From: Dyadobacter crusticola DSM 16708
Lineage (GTDB): Bacteria; Bacteroidota; Bacteroidia; Cytophagales; Spirosomataceae
Length of the DNA: 64,000 nt
Direction: 5' to 3'
Assembly (NCBI RefSeq): GCF_000701505.1
Contig: NZ_JNJB01000004.1
Span: forward strand, 372,001-436,000
Of this stretch, positions 7,815 through 16,487 are shown one piece after another. A program made the translations under genes and the position numbers. Under the pieces are notes generated by a model. That model saw nothing but the letters and a program-made list of their open reading frames with translations. It had not been told where the DNA came from and did not search any database. Positions within the stretch are counted from its first letter, which is position 1. Every line of letters begins with the position of its first letter.

Positions 7815-9845
7815 ATGAACAAAAAATTTAGAGCCCTGATCCTGATCATCGTTTGCTGGGCTTCTCAAAACGGCTTTGCGCAGTACCATATTAAAGATCC
7901 CGGGGCGATATCGCTGAACGGAAATTGGCTATTTGTGCTTGACCCGGCTGAGCTCGGAATTTCAAATCAATGGTATCAAGAAGGCGTCGCCAAATCGTCA
8001 CGACAGGATATTGTAACCGTACCGCATTGCTTCTCGACGGATCCGCGCTTTGAATTTTACACCGGAACAGCCTGGTACCGCAAATCTTTTCCCTGGAAAC
8101 CGGCTTTGGGCAAACGCGTGATCCTGCATTTTGATGCAGCGTATTACAAAACGTACGTCTGGCTCAACGGCCAGAAAGTCGGCGAGCATGAAGGTGGTTA
8201 TACGCCGTTCAGCTTTGATGTAACGCCTTTACTGAAAGAAGGTAGCAATGAGCTGGTTGTCGCGGTCAACAACAATACCTGGAAAACGAACACCATTCCG
8301 GGCGTAAAGGATAATGGTGATGTCAATGATTCTTTTGTCGGCTGGGTTAATTACGGTGGGCTCATCCGCCCGGTTTACCTGACGATCGAGCCGGAGGTAT
8401 ATGCTGAAAATATCAAGATTGAAACTACACCGGATCTTGCCAAAAATACTGCGAGCATTACTGCCAGGATACGTGTAAAAAATGCATCTGCAAATGCAGC
8501 TTCGCCAAAAGTAGATTTTGATGTATATCAGGACAAAAAGCCGGTTGCATTGAAATGGAAGACGAAACTGACCAGCATTCCAGCCGGACAAACCGCCCTC
8601 ATAGAAGCGGAAGCGACAATCCCCGCCGCGCAGGTCAAACTTTGGGACCTCGATCAGCCAAATCTATACGAACTAAAAGCAACAGTCGGTACTGATTCGA
8701 TTGCATCCAATTTTGGAATACGAAAAATCGAAATCCGCAATGCGCAGATTCTGCTTAATGGAAAGCCATTGAAGGTGGGAGGCGGCAACCGGGTGCTGGA
8801 TTATCCAGGTTTGGGTTCAATGGAACCGGATTGGCTGGTTGAAAAAGATTTTCGCCTGATGAAAGAAGCGGGTATGGAATTCCAGCGCCTTACGCATTAT
8901 ACTCCTGCCGAATATTATTACGATCTGGCTGATAAGTTCGGAATGCTGATCATCACCGAAGCGGGTAACTGGCAGCTTACAGGCAAGCAAATGGACAATG
9001 ATTCCATGCGTACCAACTTCAAATCACAGTTCCGGGAAATGGCGGAGCGTGACTGGAATCACCCTAGCATTATCGCTTATAGTGTTGGTAATGAATATCT
9101 TTCAGATCAGCCAGGTGGCCAGCGGTGGACCAAAGACATGATCGCATTCGCCAGGGAGGTTGACCCTACCCGGTTGTATACTTTCGCGAGCATGCGCCTC
9201 AATGCATTGCCTGCGAAGCCAGAGGATGAAGCCAGTCAATATGTGGATTTCGTCTCGACCAACACCTATGGCGGGCATGCCAAGTCACTCGATCACATTC
9301 ACAAATTATATCCCGATAAACCCGTATTCATCAGCGAATGGGGAACGCGCTCCGACGGGAAAGGCGGCGAGGCATACCAGGCGCAGCATATCCGGGACGT
9401 GATGGCCGAAGTACGCAAAAGACCTTACGTGGCCGGGACTTCCTGGTGGACTTACAATGATTATCGCAGCAAGCTTTTTGGTACCAATGTAAATGGTTTC
9501 CGACCGTGGGGGATCGTCGGCCCTGACCGTGCGCCCCGTCGCGCCTACAAAGTGCACCAGGAGGAATTGTCGCCGGTGAAGGTTGAAAAAGTAAGTTACA
9601 AATCAGGCGAATCAGGATCTAACACATTGACGATCAAGGTTACCGCTCGTGCAGACTTCCCGGCGCGCAGGATATCCGGCTACTACATTGAAACATCAAA
9701 TACAAAGATTAACATCCCTGAACTAAACCCGGGCGAAAGCAGGGAAGTACTTGTTCCGGTTCTGGGCTTTGAAGGGAAATCACATATATCGATCTATAAA
9801 CCAACAGGTTTCCTGGCGACGGAAGCTGAATTTACATTGGAATAA
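7815..9845 (+). CDS. Secreted glycoside hydrolase family 2 enzyme
   Basis: A 676-residue protein with a signal peptide (about 1-22, ending NGFAQ). It shows the GH2 order: sugar-binding beta-sandwich (about 30-185, with TAWYRKSFPW and HFDAAYYKTYVWLNG), immunoglobulin-like domain (about 190-295) and TIM barrel (about 300-590). The likely acid/base is E427 in SVGNEYLS and the nucleophile E508 in FISEWGT. A short beta domain follows. This is the arrangement of beta-glucuronidases and beta-galactosidases; the exact specificity cannot be read. It should release a beta-linked sugar in the periplasm. Confidence 0.88.
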   Translation: MNKKFRALILIIVCWASQNGFAQYHIKDPGAISLNGNWLFVLDPAELGISNQWYQEGVAKSSRQDIVTVPHCFSTDPRFEFYTGTAWYRKSFPWKPALGKRVILHFDAAYYKTYVWLNGQKVGEHEGGYTPFSFDVTPLLKEGSNELVVAVNNNTWKTNTIPGVKDNGDVNDSFVGWVNYGGLIRPVYLTIEPEVYAENIKIETTPDLAKNTASITARIRVKNASANAASPKVDFDVYQDKKPVALKWKTKLTSIPAGQTALIEAEATIPAAQVKLWDLDQPNLYELKATVGTDSIASNFGIRKIEIRNAQILLNGKPLKVGGGNRVLDYPGLGSMEPDWLVEKDFRLMKEAGMEFQRLTHYTPAEYYYDLADKFGMLIITEAGNWQLTGKQMDNDSMRTNFKSQFREMAERDWNHPSIIAYSVGNEYLSDQPGGQRWTKDMIAFAREVDPTRLYTFASMRLNALPAKPEDEASQYVDFVSTNTYGGHAKSLDHIHKLYPDKPVFISEWGTRSDGKGGEAYQAQHIRDVMAEVRKRPYVAGTSWWTYNDYRSKLFGTNVNGFRPWGIVGPDRAPRRAYKVHQEELSPVKVEKVSYKSGESGSNTLTIKVTARADFPARRISGYYIETSNTKINIPELNPGESREVLVPVLGFEGKSHISIYKPTGFLATEAEFTLE

Positions 9846-9884
9846 GCACATTGCTTTGAACAGTGACATGAAAAATCTAACAAA

Positions 9885-12173
9885 ATGATACAAGAAGAAG
9901 CTTCTGCGAAAAGAGCACCCAAAACCATTGAATCTGCGGCTGATCTGGTGATTGTAGGAGGAGGATTAACGGGTACCTGCGCGGCTATCACTGCTGCGCG
10001 GGCAGGATTGAATGTGACATTGATCCAGGACAGGCCGGTTCTCGGAGGGAACTGTTCCAGCGAAGTGCGGCTTTGGATACTCGGCGCTACCTCTCACATG
10101 GGCAACAACAACCGCTGGGCCCGGGAAGGCGGCGTGATAGACGAGATTATGCTTGAAAATATCTATCGCAACCCGGACGGTAATCCACTTATTTTCGACA
10201 CTGTTTTGCTCGAAAAAGTAATCCAGGAGACCAATATTACACTGCTGCTCAATACTGCGGTTTTCGATTTGGACAAAAAAACAGGTAACGGAAGTGAAAG
10301 TGACGAAATAGCGGCAGTGCATGCATTTTGCAGCCAGAACAGCACGAGATACAAGGTCTCGGCTCCATTGTTTTGTGATGCGTCTGGTGACGGGCTTGTG
10401 GGCTTTCTGGCAGGCGCGGCTTTCCGGATGGGCGCTGAGTCAATGGAAGAGTTTGGCGAGAAATTTGCGCCGGATAAAGCGTATGGAGAGTTGTTGGGGC
10501 ATTCCATGTATTTTTATTCCAAAGATGTGGGCCGGCCTGTGAAGTTCATTCCCCCCTCCTATGCATTGCAGGATATCACCGAAATTCCGCGTTACAAAAC
10601 CTTCAACCCGAAAGACTTTGGATGCCGGCTCTGGTGGCTGGAATTCGGCGGGAGACTGGATACGGTACACGATACTGAAAAGATCAAGTGGGAACTCTGG
10701 AAGGTTGTGTACGGAGCCTGGAACTACATTAAAAATTCAGGTGAATTTCCCGAATCGGAAAATATGACTTTGGAATGGGTGGGTACCATTCCCGGAAAAC
10801 GTGAAAGCCGCCGGTTTGAGGGAGATTATATGCTTAAACAGCAGGATATTGTTGAGCAAAAAACTTTTGAAGACACAGCTGCATTCGGTGGTTGGAGTCT
10901 TGACTTGCACCCCGCCGACGGTGTATACAGCGATCAGTCGGGTTGTAATCAGTGGCACAGCAAAGGCGTTTACAGCATTCCTTACCGCTGCTATTACAGC
11001 CGGAACATTAGTAACCTATTTATCGCCGGCCGCATTATCAGTGCCACCCACGTTGCATTTGCGTCCACCCGCGTAATGGCGACGAGCGCGGTTGGCGGAC
11101 AAGCGGTAGGGATTGCAGCGGCACTCGCGAAGAAGTATGGTTGCACACCACGCGAAGTGGGCACGCAGCACTTGCAAGAGTACCAGCTTGAACTTTGGAG
11201 ATCAGGGCAGTATCTGCCGCAAACGCAGGTAGAAGACCAGGCTGATCTTGTCCGGAACGCTGCGCATATTTCGGCTTCTTCTGCGCTGCAACTTATATCT
11301 GTTCCGGGTTCGGATCACTGGGCTCCGATAGTGCATTCGGTAGGGCAAATGTTACCGGTAAACGGCCAGATGCCCAATATGAAGGTCTGGGTGGAAGTTT
11401 TGGAAAACACCACGTTGGATGTGGAGTTACGGAGAAGCAGCAAAGCTTTTAACCACACGCCGGATGTAACCATTGAGACAAAATCTCTAACCCTCACTCC
11501 TGGAAAGCAAGGAATAGAGCTGGAATGGAACGCCCGCTTTGACGAAGAATGCTATGCTTTTATCTGTTTTTTGAAGAATGAGAAAGTCAAAATACAATAC
11601 AGCGAAAAGCGGGTAACCGGAGTTTTAACGGTTTTCAATGCGACAAACCCGGCTGTTTCAAACTACGGAAAACAGGAGCCGACCGAGGATCTTGGCGTTG
11701 ATACCTTCGAATTCTGGTGCCCGCAGCGCAGACCGGAAGGCAGAAATCTCGCATTTGAGCTAAGTGTGCCGCTCACTGCATTTGAACCAAACAACCTTAA
11801 AAACGGACTGCACCGCCCCGTCGCTGCGCCGAATGCGTGGGTTTCCGACTTTACAGATAATGCTCCGTACGTAACCATTGAATGGAATGAAGAAGTTAAA
11901 ATCAACCGAGTAGAGCTGGTTTTTGACACGGACTTTGACCACCCGATGGAGAATGTGATCTACGTTCACCCCGAGAATATAATGCCATTTTGTGTGTCAG
12001 AAATCGAGATTACCGACGATCATGGAAACGTAATTGGCCATATTGCCAACAATCACCAGACCCGACGAAGTATACAATTGGGAAAACCTGCTAACACAAA
12101 ATCCATTAAAGTGAGAATGCAAAGCAGCTACGAGAATGTACCTGCGGCCCTTTTCGAAGTACGTTGCTACTGA
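9885..12173 (+). CDS. FAD-dependent oxidoreductase, cytosolic paralogue with extra C-terminal domain
   Basis: A 762-residue protein without signal peptide. The FAD-binding motif VIVGGGLTGTCAA begins near residue 23, followed by QDRPVLGGNCSSEVR, so it belongs to the same PF12831 family as the exported protein at 474-2273. The oxidoreductase part ends near residue 440 (CTPREVGTQHLQEYQ). About 320 further residues look beta-rich and may be a substrate-recognition or discoidin-like domain. It is the last gene of the locus and is followed by a strong terminator. It probably oxidises the imported product; the substrate is unknown. Confidence 0.85.
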   Translation: MIQEEASAKRAPKTIESAADLVIVGGGLTGTCAAITAARAGLNVTLIQDRPVLGGNCSSEVRLWILGATSHMGNNNRWAREGGVIDEIMLENIYRNPDGNPLIFDTVLLEKVIQETNITLLLNTAVFDLDKKTGNGSESDEIAAVHAFCSQNSTRYKVSAPLFCDASGDGLVGFLAGAAFRMGAESMEEFGEKFAPDKAYGELLGHSMYFYSKDVGRPVKFIPPSYALQDITEIPRYKTFNPKDFGCRLWWLEFGGRLDTVHDTEKIKWELWKVVYGAWNYIKNSGEFPESENMTLEWVGTIPGKRESRRFEGDYMLKQQDIVEQKTFEDTAAFGGWSLDLHPADGVYSDQSGCNQWHSKGVYSIPYRCYYSRNISNLFIAGRIISATHVAFASTRVMATSAVGGQAVGIAAALAKKYGCTPREVGTQHLQEYQLELWRSGQYLPQTQVEDQADLVRNAAHISASSALQLISVPGSDHWAPIVHSVGQMLPVNGQMPNMKVWVEVLENTTLDVELRRSSKAFNHTPDVTIETKSLTLTPGKQGIELEWNARFDEECYAFICFLKNEKVKIQYSEKRVTGVLTVFNATNPAVSNYGKQEPTEDLGVDTFEFWCPQRRPEGRNLAFELSVPLTAFEPNNLKNGLHRPVAAPNAWVSDFTDNAPYVTIEWNEEVKINRVELVFDTDFDHPMENVIYVHPENIMPFCVSEIEITDDHGNVIGHIANNHQTRRSIQLGKPANTKSIKVRMQSSYENVPAALFEVRCY

Positions 12174-12208
12174 CTCTAAGAGCGTACAATCACATCATCT
12201 GAGAAGCA

Positions 12209-12249
12209 AGGAGACAGCCTTTCGAGAAGACTGTCTCCTGCGTCTTTTT
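12209..12249 (+). terminator. Intrinsic terminator ending the catabolic locus
   Basis: A 9-bp stem, AGGAGACAG (12209-12217) with CTGTCTCCT (12231-12239), is followed by CTTTTT at 12244-12249. It separates the FAD oxidoreductase from the sulfur cluster. Confidence 0.75.
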
Positions 12250-12263
12250 GGCAGGCACTCTCC

Positions 12264-12294
12264 TTTGAAAATTAACAATTTGAAATTACCTTTG
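12264..12294 (+). promoter_or_regulatory. Bacteroidetes-type promoter of the sulfur cluster
   Basis: TTTG at 12264-12267 and TACCTTTG at 12287-12294 are 19 bases apart, matching the TTTG/TAnnTTTG pattern of Bacteroidetes sigma-A promoters. Transcription would start near 12300, giving a leader of about 35 bases that includes AATAGAC (12328-12334), a short motif also seen before the sulfite reductase. Confidence 0.6.
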
Positions 12295-12335
12295 CAGCCT
12301 TAGATACTCTACAAAAATAGTATAGTTAATAGACT

Positions 12336-13514
12336 TTGAAGGAAGCGGCGGATTATACACCCTCATCTGAAACCAACGCAGCAAACGACTGGGAGTCGCT
12401 CGACGTAGCTTATATCGCGAGCGGAAATCCCGATGAAGATCGCCGGCTGGCTGCGATTGCACGGAAGAAAGGACAGGTGGTTTACCTGCCGGACCTGCCG
12501 GGGGAATCGGACTTGCCTTTCAATAAGCTTGCAGCAAGTACCGCTTCTCAAACGCCGGCAAATCCGCAGATTCATCCCACGCGCACTCCCCTCACCTGGG
12601 AAACGATCCAGCAAAAAGTTTGGGCGGCAACAGTCCGCAAACGTACCAGGACCGAAGTGGCTGTTAATATATTCTCGGCGGTTGCATTAATGGTGCTGGG
12701 GCATCTGCTATTTACATTTTTCACTTACGACCGCCTTACTGTTCTCTGGAATGAGCTGGAAATCAATGAGAACTTCTTCTACTATGTACTCGGGGGATTC
12801 GTTGCCCAGATGATCGACGGTGCGCTGGGAATGGCTTACGGCGTTACAGCTGCTACTTTTCTGCTGACATTGGGCGTGCCGCCTTCGGCTGTAAGTGCGA
12901 GTGTGCACAGCTCTGAAATATTCACCAGCGGGGTTTCGGGGTATATGCACCTGAAATTTGGAAACGTCAACAGCAAACTATTCAAGAAGATCCTATTTCC
13001 GGGTGTGCTCGGTGCGATTACCGGCGCTTACCTGCTGTCTTCTCTCGAACAATATATTTATATCATCAAGCCGCTCGTGGCGGTTTACACGCTGATACTG
13101 GGAATTCTTATCATTCAGAAAGCGTTAAAAAAGCGGGTTGAAAAGCGGCCGATCAAGAAAATAGGCTGGCTCGCAATGGCAGGCGGTACGCTTGATTCTA
13201 TTGGAGGCGGTGGCTGGGGACCAATTGTAACTTCCACGCTGATTGCAAGAGGTCGTCACCCTAAATACACCATTGGCTCTGTGAACCTTGCGGAGTTCTT
13301 TGTGTCGCTGGCGAGCTCGGTAACGTTTATCAGCATTATCGGTTTTTCGCATTGGCAGGTAGTCCTCGGACTGATACTCGGCGGAATGGTAGCCGCCCCG
13401 ATCGCCGCAACGCTTTCAAGAAAGTTACCGATCAAAACCATGATGATTATGGTGGGCACCATTGTTATTATTGTGAGTTTGAGGATTATATATATGGTTT
13501 TGAGTAGCCTTTAA
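12336..13514 (+). CDS. TSUP (TauE/SafE) transporter with truncated siroheme-synthase-like N-terminus
   Basis: A 392-residue protein. A TAG codon at 12330-12332 blocks upstream extension and the first in-frame ATG lies over 100 codons inside, so the start is probably TTG 12336. Residues about 21-60 (VAYIASGNPDEDRRLAAIAR, then a conserved-looking LPDLPG) resemble the second half of the NAD-binding domain of precorrin-2 dehydrogenase (CysG-N/Met8), but the glycine-rich nucleotide loop is absent. From about residue 105 the protein is a TSUP transporter with paired repeats (IDGALGMAYGV, LDSIGGGGWGP) and about 8 helices. It likely moves sulfate, sulfite or a sulfonate, in keeping with the sulfur genes downstream. 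Confidence 0.8.
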   Translation: MKEAADYTPSSETNAANDWESLDVAYIASGNPDEDRRLAAIARKKGQVVYLPDLPGESDLPFNKLAASTASQTPANPQIHPTRTPLTWETIQQKVWAATVRKRTRTEVAVNIFSAVALMVLGHLLFTFFTYDRLTVLWNELEINENFFYYVLGGFVAQMIDGALGMAYGVTAATFLLTLGVPPSAVSASVHSSEIFTSGVSGYMHLKFGNVNSKLFKKILFPGVLGAITGAYLLSSLEQYIYIIKPLVAVYTLILGILIIQKALKKRVEKRPIKKIGWLAMAGGTLDSIGGGGWGPIVTSTLIARGRHPKYTIGSVNLAEFFVSLASSVTFISIIGFSHWQVVLGLILGGMVAAPIAATLSRKLPIKTMMIMVGTIVIIVSLRIIYMVLSSL

Positions 13515-13650
13515 AGGCTGTCGGCTATCAGCTGTCGGCTTTGTGGGTCAGAATTTTTATAGATTTAGTTGTCAAAAATTTAATAGTGCTTATAGGAAAA
13601 GGGATACGGATCTAGCGCCGATAACCGACAGCCGAAAGCCGAAGTTCTCC
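13515..13650. repeat. Repeat family B inverted pair (GGCTGTCGGC / GCCGACAGCC)
   Basis: A left arm built of GGCTGTCGGCT units (13515-13540) faces a right arm CGACAGCCGAAAGCCGAAG (13626-13644). The right arm ends in GTTCTCC, 1 base before the metZ start. The middle, 13541-13617, is AT-rich without a clear coding or promoter signal. Related pairs lie at 16361-16455 and 21159-21223. Confidence 0.75.
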
Positions 13651-13651
13651 A

Positions 13652-14839
13652 ATGAAAAAACAAACCAAAGCAATCCGTACGCAAACGGCTAAGACCAAGT
13701 ACCGCGAACATTCCACTCCGCTGTTCCTGACAAGCAGCTTCACTTTTGAAAGTGCTGAACAAGGAAAGGCTCTTTTTGAGGAAACTGAAGAAGGTAACAT
13801 TTACAGCAGGTTCTCCAATCCGAGCGTTCAGGAGTTTGTGGACAAAGTTTGTATCCTGGAAGATTGTGAAGATGGTGTTGCAACTGCTACGGGAATGGCG
13901 GCGGTTTTTGCGAGTATGGCAGCTTTGTTGAAAAGTGGCGATCACATTCTGGCCTGCCGCGCATTGTTCGGCTCTGCACATCAGGTAATTACCCAAATTT
14001 TGAGCAAATGGGGAATTACACATACTTACCTGGATTCGGATGCAACGGAGGCTGATTGGGAAGCAGCTGTACAGCCGAATACACGCATGATTTACCTGGA
14101 AACACCATCCAATCCCGGCTTGGACCTGGTAGACCTGGCGATGATCGGCCGCATTTGCAAAAAACACAATATCATATTCAATGTAGACAACTGCTTTGCC
14201 TCACCAGCTCTGCAAACTCCCGCAGAGTACGGCGCAGACCTCGTTTTGCATTCAGCTACCAAGTTCATGGATGGACAAGGCCGTGTGTTGGGTGGAATTG
14301 TTGTAGGTAAGAAGGAATATATCAAAGAATTGCGGTTTTTCTGTCGCCAGACTGGTCCGTCAATGTCTCCATTCAATGCGTGGGTTTTGAGCAAAAGTCT
14401 TGAAACGCTCAACCTGAGAATGGAAAAACATGCGGCGAATGCATTGCAGCTTGCCACGGCATTGGAAAAACATCCGGACGTGAAGCAGGTGAAGTATCCA
14501 TTCCTGGCATCACACCCGCAGCACGAGCTGGCAAAACAGCAAATGAAAGCAGGCGGCGCGATCGTGACCATTGAACTCGAAGGCGGGTTTGAAAGGGTCG
14601 CCGCATTCATGGACGCACTTGAAATTGCATCCCTGTCTTCTAACCTGGGTGATACGAGAACAATCGTGACAAACCCGAACACAACGACTCATGCAAAACT
14701 GAAACCGGAGGAGAAAAAAGCATTGGGTATTACCCCTGGTTTGATCCGTATTTCAGTAGGATTAGAAGATATCGAAGACCTGATCGAAGATTTCACGCAC
14801 GCCGTCGAGGTGTCGGTGAAAAGTGATATATTAGAGTAG
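13652..14839 (+). CDS. metZ: O-succinylhomoserine sulfhydrylase (MetZ-type, PLP enzyme)
   Basis: A 395-residue Cys/Met-metabolism PLP-dependent enzyme. The PLP lysine is K204 in HSATKFMDGQG; other family signatures are SRFSNPSV, ETPSNPG and the C-terminal LIRISVGLEDIEDLI. The DGQGR sequence after the lysine favours MetZ over cystathionine gamma-synthase. It forms homocysteine from an activated homoserine and sulfide, using the sulfide made by the enzymes downstream. O-acetylhomoserine is an alternative acceptor that sequence alone does not exclude. Confidence 0.88.
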   Translation: MKKQTKAIRTQTAKTKYREHSTPLFLTSSFTFESAEQGKALFEETEEGNIYSRFSNPSVQEFVDKVCILEDCEDGVATATGMAAVFASMAALLKSGDHILACRALFGSAHQVITQILSKWGITHTYLDSDATEADWEAAVQPNTRMIYLETPSNPGLDLVDLAMIGRICKKHNIIFNVDNCFASPALQTPAEYGADLVLHSATKFMDGQGRVLGGIVVGKKEYIKELRFFCRQTGPSMSPFNAWVLSKSLETLNLRMEKHAANALQLATALEKHPDVKQVKYPFLASHPQHELAKQQMKAGGAIVTIELEGGFERVAAFMDALEIASLSSNLGDTRTIVTNPNTTTHAKLKPEEKKALGITPGLIRISVGLEDIEDLIEDFTHAVEVSVKSDILE

Positions 14840-14863
14840 GAATTAACTTAAACTACTATACAA

Positions 14864-15199
14864 ATGCACACTGTAATTATTGAAATACCGGATGAATTGA
14901 GCAGTCAGGAAGTTTCACTTTCTATTGCAAGGCAGCTCTATGAGAAAGAACTCGTGTCTGCAGAGCAAGCTGCAAAATTGGCTGGTATTGAGGAGAAAGA
15001 CTTTATGTCAAGTGAGTTCCCGAAAGATCGTGCTGAATCTTGGTCTAAGATCAAATACAGGACGGCGGAGAAAGCATTGCAAGAGCAGGTCAAGAAACAG
15101 GGCTATACTGGCTTAAATAAGGAAGAGATGGATAGACTGAGGGACGAACTGGACATACAGGAGCCACTTGAACTACTTTTTTCGCAATTGACGAGATGA
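14864..15199 (+). CDS. UPF0175-type antitoxin candidate
   Basis: A 111-residue protein beginning MHTVIIEIPDELS. It continues with a helix-turn-helix-like region (SLSIARQLYEKELVSAEQAA, then KLAG), as in UPF0175 proteins that partner PIN toxins. The C-terminal half is charged and helical and could wrap the toxin. The stop overlaps the ATG of the PIN gene (ATGA, 15196-15199). It sits between metZ and cysH without an obvious own promoter, so it may be read with the sulfur genes. Confidence 0.75.
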   Translation: MHTVIIEIPDELSSQEVSLSIARQLYEKELVSAEQAAKLAGIEEKDFMSSEFPKDRAESWSKIKYRTAEKALQEQVKKQGYTGLNKEEMDRLRDELDIQEPLELLFSQLTR

Positions 15200-15642
15200 A
15201 GTATGTACTGGATACAAACATCATTTTATCCTATTTCAGAAAGCATTCCTCCTGGTACAGGATTGAAGAAACTTACGGCATTTTTGACCCGGGAACGCAA
15301 GTAGTGATTCCCGCAATGATAATAGGTGAATTGCGATCTCTTGCCATTCAGAATGGCTGGGGAACCCTGAAAATTGATAAGCTGGAAAAACTAATTACGC
15401 AATTTATTCCACTTTTTGACTTGACTGATGACATTGTTCATCGTTACGCAGAAATCGATGCATTCAGTCAGGGAAGGTTGCCGGGGACTAGGCTGGATTG
15501 TTCAGCAAGGAATATGGGCAAGAATGATTTGTGGATTGCGGCGGTGGCGAGTACGCTTAATGCGACCCTGATTACCACTGACGAAGATTTTGATCATTTG
15601 AATAACCAGTTCTTGAACGTTGCCCGATTTGATTTGATATAA
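15196..15642 (+). CDS. PIN-domain toxin candidate (VapC-like ribonuclease)
   Basis: A 148-residue protein with the PIN-domain order of acidic residues: D6 in YVLDTNIIL, an acidic residue in IIGELRSLA near residue 48, D-rich KNDLWIAAVA near 110-120, and ATLITTDEDFD near 130. These predict Mg2+-dependent RNA cleavage. It is translationally coupled to the UPF0175 gene, giving a type II toxin-antitoxin module. The ATG of cysH follows after 8 bases. Confidence 0.82.
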   Translation: MKYVLDTNIILSYFRKHSSWYRIEETYGIFDPGTQVVIPAMIIGELRSLAIQNGWGTLKIDKLEKLITQFIPLFDLTDDIVHRYAEIDAFSQGRLPGTRLDCSARNMGKNDLWIAAVASTLNATLITTDEDFDHLNNQFLNVARFDLI

Positions 15643-15650
15643 TTTACACC

Positions 15651-16355
15651 ATGAACGAAGCAATAATATCATCTTTAAACGCTGCTATCGAAGGCAAAAG
15701 TGAAACTGAGTCGCTGGCGATTCTGGCTGACCTTTTTCCTGGAGAAGTCGTGTTTTCGACCAGCCTGGGGTATGAGGATCAGGTGATTACTGATTTGATT
15801 TTAAAGAACAATCTGAATATCACGATTTTCACATTGGATACCGGCCGGCTTTTCAGCGAAACTTATATGACGCTGCAAAAGACAAATAACCGGTACGACA
15901 CGAAGATCAAGGTATATTATCCGCAAACGACTGCCGCAGAGCAATTGGTCAGTACCAAAGGCCCGCTGAGCTTTTACGATTCGGTGGAGAACAGAAAGGA
16001 ATGCTGCTTTATCCGTAAGGTAGAGCCTTTGAACCGTGCTTTAAAAGGTGCTAAGATTTGGGTAACAGGTATTCGTGCTGAGCAATCGGGCAACCGCCAC
16101 GATATGCCCCAACTGGAATGGGACGAAGCGCATCAGCTGGTAAAATTCCATCCGATTTTGAATTGGAATTTTGAAGAAGTGAAACACTACGTGAAATCAA
16201 ACGGGATTCCCTATAATCCGCTGCACGACAAAGGATTTGTAAGTATCGGCTGTGCGCCTTGTACCAGGGCGATCCAAGAGGGCGAAGATTTCCGGGCCGG
16301 ACGCTGGTGGTGGGAAGACGAATCGAAAAAGGAGTGCGGGCTGCATGCGAAGTAA
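15651..16355 (+). CDS. cysH: Adenylyl-sulfate (APS) reductase, CysH family
   Basis: A 234-residue protein of the PAPS/APS reductase family. The N-terminal adenylyl-binding part has FSTSLGYEDQVITDL and FTLDTGRLF. Two cysteine pairs, C118-C119 (KECCFIRK) and C201/C204 (GCAPCTR), are the ligands of a [4Fe-4S] cluster, which marks the APS-using type. The terminal ECGLH carries the catalytic cysteine. It reduces APS to sulfite with thioredoxin. No APS kinase gene is seen in the cluster, in agreement with direct APS reduction. Confidence 0.92.
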   Translation: MNEAIISSLNAAIEGKSETESLAILADLFPGEVVFSTSLGYEDQVITDLILKNNLNITIFTLDTGRLFSETYMTLQKTNNRYDTKIKVYYPQTTAAEQLVSTKGPLSFYDSVENRKECCFIRKVEPLNRALKGAKIWVTGIRAEQSGNRHDMPQLEWDEAHQLVKFHPILNWNFEEVKHYVKSNGIPYNPLHDKGFVSIGCAPCTRAIQEGEDFRAGRWWWEDESKKECGLHAK

Positions 16356-16360
16356 GTTTT

Positions 16361-16455
16361 GGGCTGTCGGCAATCAGCCGTCGGCTATCGGCTTTTTGCT
16401 TTATACAATATATCCGGCATAAGTGCTGACGGCCGATTGCCGACAGCCGACAGCC
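16361..16455. repeat. Repeat family B inverted pair between cysH and cysD
   Basis: Left arm GGGCTGTCGGCAATCAGCCG extends to about 16393; right arm (about 16424-16455) is built of GCCGATTGCC, GACAGCC and GACAGCC. The two can form a long imperfect hairpin with an AT-rich loop. The core unit is the same as at 13515-13650. Confidence 0.75.
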
Positions 16456-16487
16456 AAATAATTTCTTGCAAGAAAAATTAAACAACC

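Noticed and set aside
13580-14167. 195-codon minus-strand frame opposite metZ
   Set aside because: Antisense shadow of a clear PLP enzyme; no motif or signal of its own.
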